DNA from: Compostibacter hankyongensis | GTDB lineage: Bacteria > Bacteroidota > Bacteroidia > Chitinophagales > Chitinophagaceae | Length of the DNA: 64,000 nt | NCBI RefSeq assembly: GCF_039541075.1 | Contig: NZ_BAABFN010000022.1 | Coordinates: forward strand, 372,001 to 436,000 | Direction of reading: 5' to 3' | Position numbers and translations under genes: made by a program | Notes under the pieces: model-generated | Told to the model about the DNA's origin: nothing | Seen by the model: only the letters and a program-made list of their open reading frames with translations | The model's database searches: none | Shown here: piece after piece, positions 38,596 through 49,000 of the stretch | How positions within the stretch are numbered: the stretch's first letter is position 1 | Layout of the letters: every line of letters begins with the position of its first letter

Positions 38596-40633
38596 GGGTC
38601 AGCAGTTTTTCCTGTGGTGAATGTAAAAGCCGGCTGATCGCCTCCTGGGCCCGTATCCGGGGGGCGCCGTCGTCTGCGCCGACCGGTATGTTGTTCAACC
38701 CTTCGTCGATATACACGGCCTGCACGTTGTCGCTCAGCTGCAGCTTTAGGATCTGCTTCAGCCCGCTTTTGATCGCTTCGTCATGCACGGGAAAGCAGAC
38801 TTCGATACGGTGATGGATATTGCGGTTCATCCAGTCGGCCGATCCGAGGTAAAGCTCTTCCGTACCGTTGTTATGAAAGCAAAAGATACGGCCGTGCTCG
38901 AGGTAGCGGTCCACGATGCGGGTAACGGTAATGTTGTCGCTGAGACCCGGGACGCCGGGCATTAGGCAGCAGATGCTGCGTACGATCAGCCTGATCTTTA
39001 CTCCCGCCGCCGAGGCGGCATAGAGACGGTCGATGAGGGATCTTTCCTCCAGGTTGTTGAGCTTTACCGTGATGCGGCCCTCTCCCCCGTTGCGGGCATG
39101 CCGGATCTCCCGGTCGATCAGCGCATCAAACCGCTCCTTCAGGTTGAACTGTGCAACGATCAGGTGCTCAAACCGGAGCGATGTGGCGGCTTCCGGGCGC
39201 TCCCGGAGCGTCAGGAAGCCAAACAGCCCGTAAAGCTCCTGCAGCATCGGCTGCCGGGCGGTAAGCAGGATATGATCGGTATAAAACGCGGCGGTATCTT
39301 CATTGAGGTTGCCGGTTCCCAGCAAGCCGATGAACTTTTGCTGCCCGGCGCTCCGCAGGGTCAGCAGGGCCACCTTGGCATGTACTTTCAGACCGGGGAT
39401 GCTGTAGATGATCCGTACGCCGGCCTCCTTCATCTTTTTGGCCCATTTCAGGTTGTTGGCTTCGTCGAACCGGGCTTTGAGCTCTACAAAAACCGTTACG
39501 CTTTTCCCGTTCAGCGCGGCGGTCATGAGCGCCTGCGCAATCCTGGATTCCCGGGCGATGCGGTAGAGTGTGACATACACCGCTTCCACCTCCGGCAGCT
39601 GGGCCGCTTCGTTGAAAAAGCGGAGTATGGTGTCATAAGACTGGTAAGGGGAATGCAGCATCATGTCCCCGCCCAGCAGGCGGTGCAGTAAAAAAGGCGC
39701 TTCCTCCTGAGGCGGACCGGCCGGCGGCCAGGGCCGCTCAAAGAGGGCAGCATCATCCAGCGGCAGACTGCTCAGGTCCCTGAGATGATGATAGGCGCCC
39801 CCTTCTATCATACCCGCGCCGGACAGCTGCAGGGTCTCGGTCACCCACAGCAGCGTACGGAGGGGAATACCCGGCTGGTAAAGAAAGCGGGTGGCCAGAC
39901 CCAGGTCGCGCACGGCGATCCGGGCGGCGATCTTCCCGGCAAGGTCGCCCGCATATTCGTCTCTCAGGTCCAGCTCGGCATCCCGTGTGACCTTGATGTT
40001 GTAGATGCCCTGTATGTGCTCCCCGGGCAACAGCGCCGGGAGGCATAACCGGATGATGTCCTCGATGAAAAGCACATAGACATTCCCTTTATCCTTTGCG
40101 GCAAAGAAGCGCGGAAGCTCGCCGGAAGGCACCGTTACCAGGAACAGGCCTTCGCTCCCGTTTTCCCGTCCGGTCCGCACCACCATGTACAGCTGGTTGT
40201 TCCGGGGAAACACCGGGGCGCCGTTTACCAGATCGGCGACCGTCATAAAAGCCGCGATACGGCTAAAGAAATACGATCTTGCCTGGCGGTGCACCGCGAC
40301 AGGGAGGGGAACATCGTAGAGGATATGGATGTTCTTTTCACGGAAGGCCGGGATCAGCTCCTCCCGGAGGATGCGGCCGAACAGCTGCTGCTGGGCGGCA
40401 ATCATCCCGTTCACCTTATCCAGGGTATCCTGGTCAAACGGGTATGCATCGATATCTTTCAGCGCCATCAGCACCGGCATGCGCACCCGGTAAAATTCAT
40501 CCAGGTTGGAGGAAAAGACGGAAAGAAATTTCACCCGCTCCATCAGGGGAAGATCCTTGTTCCGTGCCTCCTGCAGCACGCGGCCGTTAAAGGAAAGCCA
40601 GCTGGCGTCGCGCTGAAAATAACGGGTATCCAT
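38588..40633 (-). CDS. ppk1: Polyphosphate kinase 1
   Basis: A 681-residue enzyme that makes polyphosphate from ATP. The N-terminal helical domain (RDASWLSFNGRVLQEARN), head domain (EFYRVRMPVLMAL) and two phospholipase-D-like catalytic halves are visible. The phosphorylated histidine is in SIPGLKVHAKVALLTL (~432-447). The second half has YLGSADWMNRNIHHRIEVCF. The length is normal. It starts two bases after the HD gene stop and overlaps the next gene, forming a tight operon. Confidence 0.96.
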   Translation of the reverse strand: MDTRYFQRDASWLSFNGRVLQEARNKDLPLMERVKFLSVFSSNLDEFYRVRMPVLMALKDIDAYPFDQDTLDKVNGMIAAQQQLFGRILREELIPAFREKNIHILYDVPLPVAVHRQARSYFFSRIAAFMTVADLVNGAPVFPRNNQLYMVVRTGRENGSEGLFLVTVPSGELPRFFAAKDKGNVYVLFIEDIIRLCLPALLPGEHIQGIYNIKVTRDAELDLRDEYAGDLAGKIAARIAVRDLGLATRFLYQPGIPLRTLLWVTETLQLSGAGMIEGGAYHHLRDLSSLPLDDAALFERPWPPAGPPQEEAPFLLHRLLGGDMMLHSPYQSYDTILRFFNEAAQLPEVEAVYVTLYRIARESRIAQALMTAALNGKSVTVFVELKARFDEANNLKWAKKMKEAGVRIIYSIPGLKVHAKVALLTLRSAGQQKFIGLLGTGNLNEDTAAFYTDHILLTARQPMLQELYGLFGFLTLRERPEAATSLRFEHLIVAQFNLKERFDALIDREIRHARNGGEGRITVKLNNLEERSLIDRLYAASAAGVKIRLIVRSICCLMPGVPGLSDNITVTRIVDRYLEHGRIFCFHNNGTEELYLGSADWMNRNIHHRIEVCFPVHDEAIKSGLKQILKLQLSDNVQAVYIDEGLNNIPVGADDGAPRIRAQEAISRLLHSPQEKLLTHV

Positions 40634-40635
40634 AT

Positions 40636-41922
40636 TCAGATAATTCCATGGGTATGGGCTACGGCAGCAATGATAAAGGCGATCACCGAGGCGATCAGGC
40701 CGTACATGAATACATTATAGGCGATGCGCAGCAGCCTGTATTTGCGGGAGAGCACGCGTCCCTGGGCGTATACATCGCGGATAAGACTGCCGTACAGAAA
40801 GTCCCGGTCGTTCATCAGCCTGTTCATGCCTTCGCTATATTCCTCGAAGCTCATCCTGTAAAAGTTTCCGAAGAAAAGCAGGTTTACCCTTTTTGCATCG
40901 AGGTCCTCCCGGCTGAACCGGCCGCCCGAAACTTTGGGGGTTGCCGCCAGGATAGAGAATACGATGGCCAGCACGCATACCACCAGCAGCAGCGTGGCCG
41001 GCAGCATGAAGTGGGGATATTCCTCCAGCTTCCGGAAAAGTACGCTCAGCAGCACCGAAATGATGATGGAGTTGGTAGAGATCATGATATGGGCTTTCCG
41101 GTCTGCCATATCGCTCAGCTTCTGGTGGTTGCCTGAGCTGATGCGGAAAACGGTTTCGATACCGCGGTCGGGCCGCTTTTCCCCCTTTTTTCCCGACGCG
41201 GTCCCGGCGTCGGCCGGCACTCCGTTGCCGCTGACGCCGGACAACACGGCCTTTTCTGCCGCTCCCTCCGCCGCCTTTTGCTCCAGCAGCTCGATATTCC
41301 GGCGTTTCTGCGGACCAAGGAGCTCCCGGCAGTAATCTGTATGATAATGATGATCGCTCAGGAAACGGATGGTGCCGAGCCGCCAGTCTTCCTTGCTGAT
41401 CTTGTGCTGCTGCAGGGTCTCGGCTTCCCGGCGCATGAGCTTGTTACAGGCGGCAAACCCGTCCGTGCCCAGGTGAAAGAGATCGGCATCGCATACGATC
41501 TGCTCGGGCAGGGTGGCAGGCTGCTGGGGGATACGGGTGGCCAGGATACAGTCCTGCACCCGCTTTATCTGTGGTTCCGGAATCTGCAGCTCCCGCAGGA
41601 ACTGCGCGGCCATTTCCGCACCCCGGTCTTCGTGACCCTTGCCGCTCCCATCGCCCGTATAATAGCCGGTATCGTGAAACCAGCAGGCGGCCATGACGAC
41701 GAAAAGATCCTCATCGTTCAGCCGGTAATGATGGGCGATACGGACTGCAGCGGAGACGACATTTTCGGTATGCTCAAGCGTATGATAGACAAAACGGCCC
41801 TGGTCGTTCAGACGGTAAAAAGCCCGGACATGCTGCCGGATCTTATCCAGCGCAGCTACCAAGGCAGCGTTTCCGGCCATTTCGGGAGGAGAAGAGGTTG
41901 TGCCCTCCTTAAAATCTGTCAT
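40636..41922 (-). CDS. HD-domain hydrolase fused to Pycsar-effector-like (PycTM/DUF5706) membrane domain
   Basis: A 428-residue protein. The N-terminal HD phosphohydrolase has intact metal ligands: H47/H51 in YHTLEHT, H83-D84 in WFHDTG, and D145 in CDADLF. After a variable linker (~215-255) comes a segment QKLSDMADRKAHIMISTNSI (~267-286) and two membrane helices (~283-300, ~309-327), then a third near the C-terminus (~404-424). That C-terminal pattern matches the PycTM effector family, which in Pycsar antiphage systems opens membranes when a cyclic nucleotide binds. No cyclase gene is nearby. It is first in the ppk1 operon (two-base gap), so a link to polyphosphate or nucleotide signalling is an inference. 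Confidence 0.82.
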   Translation of the reverse strand: MTDFKEGTTSSPPEMAGNAALVAALDKIRQHVRAFYRLNDQGRFVYHTLEHTENVVSAAVRIAHHYRLNDEDLFVVMAACWFHDTGYYTGDGSGKGHEDRGAEMAAQFLRELQIPEPQIKRVQDCILATRIPQQPATLPEQIVCDADLFHLGTDGFAACNKLMRREAETLQQHKISKEDWRLGTIRFLSDHHYHTDYCRELLGPQKRRNIELLEQKAAEGAAEKAVLSGVSGNGVPADAGTASGKKGEKRPDRGIETVFRISSGNHQKLSDMADRKAHIMISTNSIIISVLLSVLFRKLEEYPHFMLPATLLLVVCVLAIVFSILAATPKVSGGRFSREDLDAKRVNLLFFGNFYRMSFEEYSEGMNRLMNDRDFLYGSLIRDVYAQGRVLSRKYRLLRIAYNVFMYGLIASVIAFIIAAVAHTHGII

Positions 41923-41953
41923 GGAAGGTTTCTGGTTTACAGCTTCTTGTTTC

Positions 41954-42039
41954 GATAGTCTAAGGTCTTAAAGTTTAAAGGCTAAAGTCGATCTGCCTGG
42001 AATGAAACCTTAGAAGTCAGACCTTAAACTTTAAACTTC
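41954..42039 (+). repeat. Hairpin repeat with CTGCCTG core, copy R1
   Basis: TAGTCTAAGGT and CTAAAGTCGATCTGCCTGGAAT are followed by AAACCTTAGAAGTCAGACCT and AAACTTTAAACTT. The arms TAAGGT..TTTAAAG and CTTTAAA..ACCTTA are inverted repeats around the CTGCCTGGAATGAAACC core. Copies R2 and R3 have the same orientation. Confidence 0.65.
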
Positions 42040-42129
42040 GTGAATATAAAGGTACCGCAAAACCGGATTTATACCTCGGAGGTGGGAGAAAAGGTCGGTG
42101 GAGGCGGTGAAAAGATCGGTAAATCCCGG

Positions 42130-42759
42130 TCAGGTTGCCTGGTCCAGGGGGATCACTTCGTACACAGGGCTGAAGAGATAGGCTTTTTTTGTTTTCACCT
42201 CTATGCAATGATAGCGTTTGCGGAGGCGCTGCATCCGGCGGAAAATGCGGCCGTCGGGAGTACGGAACAGGGCCCCTTCCGGCATTTCCTCCACCAGCAC
42301 GCGGCCGTGGTTGTCCCGGTCATAACGCCGCAGCACCCGGATCAGCTCATCGTCGGAGCAGGAGGCTGCCCGGGGATTCTTTATGTAGGACCGTACCGCC
42401 GCTTCCACATCGGAGGGCAGGCAGCCGCAGCCCAGGAAGGGCGACAGCAGCTCCCGGTAGATGGCCTTCCACTCCCGTCCGTGGGGGGACACGCTGTGCC
42501 CGTAACGGGTAAAGGCCACCAGGTGGGCGATCTCATGGACCAGCGTCAGCAGAAAATTATAGGGGTTAAGGTTGCCGTTGACCGTAATGCGGTGCCCCTG
42601 CCAGTGGTCGGGGTGGCGGTAATCGCCCAGCACGGACTGCCGTTGCCGGGTAATAGTGAGATGTACCTTATGATCGATAAGGTAAGGGGCGATCTTGGCA
42701 TAAGCGCCCTCAGGCAGATATTCTGCGAGGGCCGGCAAGGGAACTTCCTGGTGTGGCAC
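42130..42759 (-). CDS. SprT-like zinc metalloprotease domain protein
   Basis: A 209-residue protein with the zincin motif LVHEIAHLVAFTRYG (~73-87); the third ligand may be His in SVSPHGREW, as in SprT/Spartan proteins that bind DNA. The C-terminal half (~130-209) has the small-domain pattern with GRIFRRMQRLRKRYHCIEV but lacks the zinc-ribbon cysteines of E. coli SprT. It is common in Bacteroidetes as an uncharacterised SprT-like protein. It is a single gene. Confidence 0.8.
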   Translation of the reverse strand: MPHQEVPLPALAEYLPEGAYAKIAPYLIDHKVHLTITRQRQSVLGDYRHPDHWQGHRITVNGNLNPYNFLLTLVHEIAHLVAFTRYGHSVSPHGREWKAIYRELLSPFLGCGCLPSDVEAAVRSYIKNPRAASCSDDELIRVLRRYDRDNHGRVLVEEMPEGALFRTPDGRIFRRMQRLRKRYHCIEVKTKKAYLFSPVYEVIPLDQAT

Positions 42760-42837
42760 GTCTGCAAATAAGCGCGGTAAATTTCAGGATTTTCACGGGA
42801 ATTACCTATGCTTTTTTGTTTCCCGGAGGTTATTTTT

Positions 42838-43260
42838 TTATTCCTCCGGACCGGCGTCTTCCTCTCCCCCTCCTTCGTCGATCCGGCTGCCCGGTTTCCG
42901 GATAAGACTGGTGGTTTCCAGCACGGTATACAACACATACAGAAAGAAGAACAGCAGGATGGTACCCTTGGTCAGATGTCCCCGGTAGAGGTACACATAG
43001 GTCACCACGGCGGCCAGGCAGATCAGCAGCTTGATGAGGGTGGAGAGGTATACCATGCGGATAAAAACATGGTTGCTCTTTACCCCGATCGCTTTCCGGT
43101 TATAATAATAGGAGATAAAGGTGGCCAATGCCAGTAGGATGTTTCCCGTAAGCCCCACGATATTTTCAATGCCCCATCTTTCCAGGACGTGAGAGTAAGC
43201 TATTCCGATACCGTTAATAAGACAAAAAACGATAATGAGCTTAACATAAAACTTATCCAT
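42838..43260 (-). CDS. Small membrane protein of the ATP-synthase leader region (uncharacterised)
   Basis: A 140-residue protein with four hydrophobic segments (about 5-25, 35-55, 70-95 and 105-125) and an acidic tail EGGGEEDAGPEE. It starts MDKFYVKL at 43260; the frame runs 11 codons further upstream without support. Proteins of this type often lie between atpZ and atpB in Bacteroidetes, which I recall from gene order, not from a named family. Here no atp structural gene follows, and a SusCD-TlpA locus separates it from AtpZ. Confidence 0.55.
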   Translation of the reverse strand: MDKFYVKLIIVFCLINGIGIAYSHVLERWGIENIVGLTGNILLALATFISYYYNRKAIGVKSNHVFIRMVYLSTLIKLLICLAAVVTYVYLYRGHLTKGTILLFFFLYVLYTVLETTSLIRKPGSRIDEGGGEEDAGPEE

Positions 43261-43354
43261 TCCGCTTGCCGGTGCTTTGATGATTTCCTGCAAAAGTACG
43301 GCGAATGGCTTTAACAGGAAAATCAGCCGGAAAACGGGGGCCTCCGCTGCAGTT

Positions 43355-44629
43355 CTACTCGGCCAGCAACCCGTTCATAATGGCCCTGAATTCGGCCTTG
43401 AACTGCTCATAGTACTTTCCCGTGGCCGGACCGTTGAGCCCGCTGTGCAGCTTCCGGACATATCCCTGCCGGTCTATAAAGATGGTGGTGGGAAAGATGC
43501 GGATGGCTACCGGCAGCTCCGGAAATACCTTCCGGGTAAGGGCGGTATCGGATGCGGCTACCCCCGAAAACAAGACCGGATAAGGTATATCGAAACGGTT
43601 GAAAAAGGACTGCAGCGCCTGTTTGGATGCCGTAAGGTCGGGCGTTCTTTCAAAATCAATACCGATAAATTCCACGCCCCGCTGACGGTTTTCCCGGTAA
43701 TACTCGGTAAAGAACGGGGTTTCGTCCATACAGTTGGGGCACCAGGAGCCCAGGATCTGGATCACCGTCACCTTTCCCAGAAAAGCGCTGTCTGTCAGGG
43801 AAACGGTACGGGAGCTCCGCATGTCCTGAAGCCGGAACTTCAGCTTTACCGTTCCGGGCGGGATATCGCTCACCGCATAGGCCGCAGGAAGGGAATCGAA
43901 TACTTTCTTTTGCGCGGACCAGGGCGCCGCCTCGCTGTTGATGGAGTACAGACGTCCGTCCGACAAGACATTGGCGCTGTCTATCCGGGCGGTAAACAAA
44001 AGCGCATGCCCGCCGTCAAAACCCGAGAGCTTCATCGTATCGCCGCTGACCACACCCTGCAGGTAACGGAAATCTCCCGAAGGGGTCATAAAGGTTCCGC
44101 TGAGCTGGTTGCCGTTTTGCTGAAAGAGGCCAATGGCTTTGGAAATATCTTCTTCGCCGGGAAAAGACACTTCCCAGCTACCGGATATATCCTGCGCAGG
44201 TTTTGCATAGGCGGGCAGTCTTGTGCTGTCGCCCGGCACGGCATGGAAAGGCATTGTTTCCAGCCGGTTGCCGTAGTTTTTGGTCCAGGTACCCTGCAGG
44301 CTGCCGTCGGTATTGATCTTAGCGGCGAAATAAGAATCAAAAAAAGGCATACGGATAAACACGGAATCGTCCCGGAAAAGGATACTGTCCACCCGCATGC
44401 GCTCATCTGCATTGAAGATAGCGATCACGGGCCGTCCTGCGGTGTCCGCCACCTCAAAATTGAAGACCACCTGCTGCCCGTCGGCACGCTGCAGCGCCGC
44501 CCTCCAGATGCCGTGCTGCAAACCGGGTCCGTTCTCCGTACAGCGTACGGCAAATAACAGGACGCCCGGCAGCCCTATGGCCCAAAGCGCTTTTCGCAGG
44601 AAGCTTCTTGCTGTTATCATGATCTGCAT
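43355..44629 (-). CDS. TlpA-family thiol-disulfide oxidoreductase lipoprotein
   Basis: A 424-residue exported protein. The signal segment ends LLFAVRC, a lipobox, so it is probably membrane anchored. A ~240-residue N-terminal domain (DUF4369-like beta-rich layout) precedes a thioredoxin domain with the active site GSWCPNCMD (~294-302) and the cis-proline segment FPTTIFID. It follows SusD by nine bases, so SusC, SusD and this protein form one unit. TlpA-like proteins beside SusCD pairs are frequent in Bacteroidetes and may keep an imported ligand or the transporter reduced. An ATG at 44620 is an alternative start. Confidence 0.88.
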   Translation of the reverse strand: MQIMITARSFLRKALWAIGLPGVLLFAVRCTENGPGLQHGIWRAALQRADGQQVVFNFEVADTAGRPVIAIFNADERMRVDSILFRDDSVFIRMPFFDSYFAAKINTDGSLQGTWTKNYGNRLETMPFHAVPGDSTRLPAYAKPAQDISGSWEVSFPGEEDISKAIGLFQQNGNQLSGTFMTPSGDFRYLQGVVSGDTMKLSGFDGGHALLFTARIDSANVLSDGRLYSINSEAAPWSAQKKVFDSLPAAYAVSDIPPGTVKLKFRLQDMRSSRTVSLTDSAFLGKVTVIQILGSWCPNCMDETPFFTEYYRENRQRGVEFIGIDFERTPDLTASKQALQSFFNRFDIPYPVLFSGVAASDTALTRKVFPELPVAIRIFPTTIFIDRQGYVRKLHSGLNGPATGKYYEQFKAEFRAIMNGLLAE

Positions 44630-44638
44630 TTTATTCCG

Positions 44639-46081
44639 CTAATTTACGTCAAACCACAGCGATGTGGTCAGCACGTCGGCGCCCTGATCGGCGACGGCCT
44701 GCCGGTATCCTTCCTTGTTCAGCGACTGCTCCGTTCCCGGGTAGATAAACCGCAAAGGCATCTTGCCGTTCAGTACGCCCGCCACGGCGGGTTTCAGCTG
44801 CGGGTAGTCCAGCCTTCTCCATTCGGCAAAAGCCTCCAGCCCCTGTCCGAAAAGCGCGATCCATTTCTGCACGCCGATCGACTTTTTAAAATTACCCGGA
44901 TCATACTGCAGGGCCGGCTGCGACAGGTATTTATCGATCGCGCCCTGATCAATATTATGCTGCTGCAGCGATGCGGTTACCGCCGCTTTATACAGGTCGG
45001 CCGCGTTTTCAGCGGTAAAGCCCCGCGCCGCCGCCTCGGCCCGGTCGAAGAGCACCTCGGCATAGCTCATGATGACCGCCGGGGCCGTCTCGTCCAGGAA
45101 GGCCGCTCCGGGCCTGGAGGTCTTGGTGAACCCCAGCTCGCTGGCTTGTCCCACCAGTAAACCATTGGGAATACCGACGTAGGTCTGCGGTGTGGGATCC
45201 TGTGTGGGGGCGGCATACACGGGCAGGCGGGGGTCATTCAGCTGAAACAGCCGGTCTACGATGGTCTTGCTGATGCGGTAATCGTCGCGGGTCAGAAACA
45301 GCTCGGCCAGCGGGTTATCGTTGGGCGGCGTATTCTGATATTTCAATTCGGCGCTTTCACTGTTGCTGCCGATGTAATTCCCGCCGGCGTCTGCCATGCT
45401 TTTTATCACCGCTGCAGCCTTCTCCGGCTCCCGGTCCGCTATACGAAGCGCAATGCGCAGACGCAGGGAGTTATCCAGCTTTTTCCACCGTGCGATATCC
45501 CCTCCGTAAATGATATCCCCTTCTACCGGCTTTCCGTCCGCATCCAGGCTGTCCTGCGCGGTTTTCAGGTCGCTCAGCAGGCCCTCGTAGACCTTCTGCT
45601 GGGTATCATATCCGGGGGTGATGTTTTCGTCTATCTGAATGGACTCGGAATAAGGAATATTGCCGTAAGCATCGGTAAGCAGGCAATACATCCATGCCCG
45701 CAGGATCAGGGCCACGCCTTTGTAATTGGGGTTGTCTTCCGCTCCGGCCAGATCGATGATCTTGTCCAGATTTACGATGCTGCCGGAGTACAGATCTGTC
45801 CATAAATCCTGGAAATCGCTGTTGGAAAAAATATACCGGTCCTGGTCCGTATACTGTATGGCCGCCCAGTATTGCACAAACAGGTTGGAGGGGTTGGTGC
45901 CGCCTACATTCCAGTATACATCGGCGGCGGTTTTTGTGGCGCCGGTCAGCAGATAGGAAGGCTGGGGATGCTCCACGGCATTGGGATTGGTATTGATCCC
46001 GGCGAGCTCCTTTTTGCAGGAAGAGAACGTCAGCAGAAATGCAAACCCCGCGAGGACGGTGAGAAATCTATAGGATGTCAT
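44639..46081 (-). CDS. SusD/RagB-family outer-membrane nutrient-binding lipoprotein
   Basis: A 480-residue lipoprotein (lipobox FSSC at ~21) that forms the lid on the SusC barrel. The SusD-like-2 pattern is seen in KKELAGINTNPNAVEHPQPS, LILRAWMYCLLTDAYGNIPY (TPR-like helices) and FGQGLEAFAEWRRLDYPQL near the end. The ligand is not evident: no glycoside hydrolase or peptidase is adjacent. The start is three bases after the SusC stop. Confidence 0.93.
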   Translation of the reverse strand: MTSYRFLTVLAGFAFLLTFSSCKKELAGINTNPNAVEHPQPSYLLTGATKTAADVYWNVGGTNPSNLFVQYWAAIQYTDQDRYIFSNSDFQDLWTDLYSGSIVNLDKIIDLAGAEDNPNYKGVALILRAWMYCLLTDAYGNIPYSESIQIDENITPGYDTQQKVYEGLLSDLKTAQDSLDADGKPVEGDIIYGGDIARWKKLDNSLRLRIALRIADREPEKAAAVIKSMADAGGNYIGSNSESAELKYQNTPPNDNPLAELFLTRDDYRISKTIVDRLFQLNDPRLPVYAAPTQDPTPQTYVGIPNGLLVGQASELGFTKTSRPGAAFLDETAPAVIMSYAEVLFDRAEAAARGFTAENAADLYKAAVTASLQQHNIDQGAIDKYLSQPALQYDPGNFKKSIGVQKWIALFGQGLEAFAEWRRLDYPQLKPAVAGVLNGKMPLRFIYPGTEQSLNKEGYRQAVADQGADVLTTSLWFDVN

Positions 46082-46084
46082 GAC

Positions 46085-49000
46085 TTAAAATTTAACGTTA
46101 ATGTTCACCCCCAAGCTGCGAACGGTCGGCAGCGCCAGGTCTTCGAGCCCCTGGCCGTTTCCGGTGTTGAAGGCCGTTTCAGGATCGATGTTGGGGACAT
46201 GCTTGCTGATGATCCAGAGGTTGCGGCCCACCAGCGAAACGGCGGCGCTCTGTAAACCCAGGGAATGGATAAACGCGGCTGGCAGCTCGTACCCCAGCCT
46301 TACCTCGCGCAGCTTTACAAAAGAGGCGTTGTAGATAAAAGCTTCGTCCACGTTGGTGAGACTTTTATAATAATCCTGCGCGGATATGATAACGTCATTT
46401 TGCTTACCGTCGTCATGCACACCTTTGAAGATCATACCGTCGTCATGCACGGTAGCGCCCCCCGGCGCCGTGCCGCCTTCGGGAAGCGGAACAGCCGCAT
46501 GGTTGTCGTCGTCCCCGGGATAATAATACCGCAATCCCCCGTGCGCGGCATCCCGGCCGGGCAAAGTGGAAGCCAGCACACCCGTGTATGTTCCGGTGCT
46601 GTTGGTGCTGGAATAAATAGAGCCGCCGACACGGGCATCCACCAGGAAGCTCAGCTGAAAGCCGTGCCAGGAAAAGCTGTTGTTGATGCTGCCCAGCCAG
46701 TCCGGGGTAAATTTGCCCAGGTATTTTTTATCGGGGTCCACCACCGGCCTCCCGCTCTGGTCCACCATGATCTCCCCATTATCGTTCCGTTCGAAGGCGG
46801 TACCGAATAAGGTGCCGTAAGGCTGGTCGATAGCCGCCAGCACCTGCACGGTGCCGTCGGAACCCAGCACATAGCTGTTCAGCCGTCCTGCTTTATCCAG
46901 CGATACCACCTTACTGCGGTTGGCCGAGTAGTTGGTCATGATGTTCCAGGTAAAATCACCGGTTTGCACCGGCGTTACGTCCAGCTCCACCTCCAGCCCC
47001 TTGTTGTTGATCTTCCCGCCGTTGATCAGCTTTTGCTCATACCCGGTAGCAGGACTTACATCTACGGCCAGGATCTGGTTAAAGCTGTTCATGTTATAGA
47101 AACTCAGATCGAGGTGAAGCCGGTCGTGGAAAAAGCCCGCTTCCGCACCCGCTTCCACGGAGGTGGTCTGTTCCGGTTTCAGGTCAGGGTTGAGATCAAT
47201 GGATCCGGCATGAAGCTGCGGATCGGTATCAAAAGGCGTGGTGAAGCCGTAGGTATTGATCAGCTGGTACGCGCTGGTAGCCTTCCCTACCTTCGACCAG
47301 CCGCCCCGCAGCTTGATGAAATTAACCCGGTCGCTGGTCATGTGCAATGCTTCGCTTAAGATAAAGCTGCCGTTTACCGAAGGATAAAAATAAGACAGGT
47401 TCTCTACGGGAAGCGAGGACGACCAGTCGTTACGGGCCGTCAGGTTCAGATAAGCATAATGCCGGAAACCGATCTGCGCCGACGAAAACAAGCTGTAGGT
47501 CTTCAGCTTGGTATAATAATTATTGGACACCAGCGGCACGCGGGAGTTGTTGAGGGTATAGACGCCGGCTACGGCCAGCTGAGGCGCCCGCTGATCATTA
47601 TTTTCCGTGGTATTGGTGCGGATATTGCCACCGCCCAGGATATCCAGGCTGAAGTCGTCGCTCAGCTGCCGGTTGTAATCCAGCCGGCCTTCGGTATTGT
47701 TCTCATTGACGATGTAGGTATCTTCCCCGTAAGATCCGTAAGGCGCTCCCTTGGTGTCGAAGGCCACTTTCATCTTGCGGCGGTCTGCATAGTAGTCGTT
47801 CCCCGTCAGGAAGGAGGCTGTCAGGTCTTTCGTGATCTGGTATTTCAGGTTTACGTTCCCGATCAGGCGGTTACGCTGCTGGGCCACGGTATTGTTATAG
47901 GCGATAAAATACCGGTTGCTGTAATAAAGGTTGTTCCAGTTGATAAGGCTGCCTTCTTTGTAGAGCTGGTACAGCTTGTCCATGTCCACCTGGCGGCCGA
48001 ACCAGGTAAACTGCAGCATGGTGCTGGTTTCCCTCAGGCCGCTGCCGCCGGGCAGATTGGGCGCATCCCTGCGGATATAATTGGCCATGACATCGAGGGA
48101 CAGCTTCGGCGTGATCTGATAGCCGGCATTGACCAGGAAGGAATTCCGCTCCTGCGCCGTATTGGGAATCACCCCGTGCTGGGACATATTGTTATACGAA
48201 AAACGGAAGTTGTACTTGTCGCCCGATCCCGCAAAAGCGATTTCATTATCCAGCTTGTAGCCCGTCCTGAAAAAGTCCTTCACATTATCCGGATGGGGCA
48301 CAAAAGGCACTGCCTTGCCCCCGGAGAAAAACTGGGGGATCAGGCGGCCGTCCATCGGCGGGCCCCAGCTTTCATCCACCGCATCATTGACGCCTCCGCC
48401 CGCGCCGTCCACATAGCTGAATTTTCCGCTGGAGCCCTGTCCGAACACATTCTGATAAGAGGGCAGCACCAGCAGGTTAGAGAGGGTGGTATTGGAGTTG
48501 AGCGTTACGCCGAGCCCTTTCTCGCCTTTGCCGCTTTTGGTCTGGATCAGGATCACACCTGCCGCCGCCCTCGACCCGTATAATGCTGCGGCATTGGGCC
48601 CTTTCAGCACGGAAACGGAGGCGATATCGGAGGGATTGATATCGGCAATGGCATTTGAAAAGTCACGGGAGGCTTCCGGGTCCCTGTCGCCCCCGGTGCC
48701 GCCCAGGAACTGGGTGTTGTCTACCGGCACCCCGTCGATCACAAACAGCGGCTGGTTGTTTCCCGAAATGGAAGTTTCCCCCCGGATGATGATGCGGGAA
48801 GAGCCCATATCGCCCTGGGAGTTGGTGACATTGACGCCGGCCACCTTCCCCGAAAGCGCATTGACCAGGTTAGGCTCCCTGGCTTCGCTGATATCTTTTG
48901 TCTTGAGCTCCTGTACCGAGTAGCCGAGCGATTTTTTTTCCTTGGAGATATTGAGGGCGGTGACCACCACCTCGTTTAAGGCGCTGGTGGCGCTCTCCAG

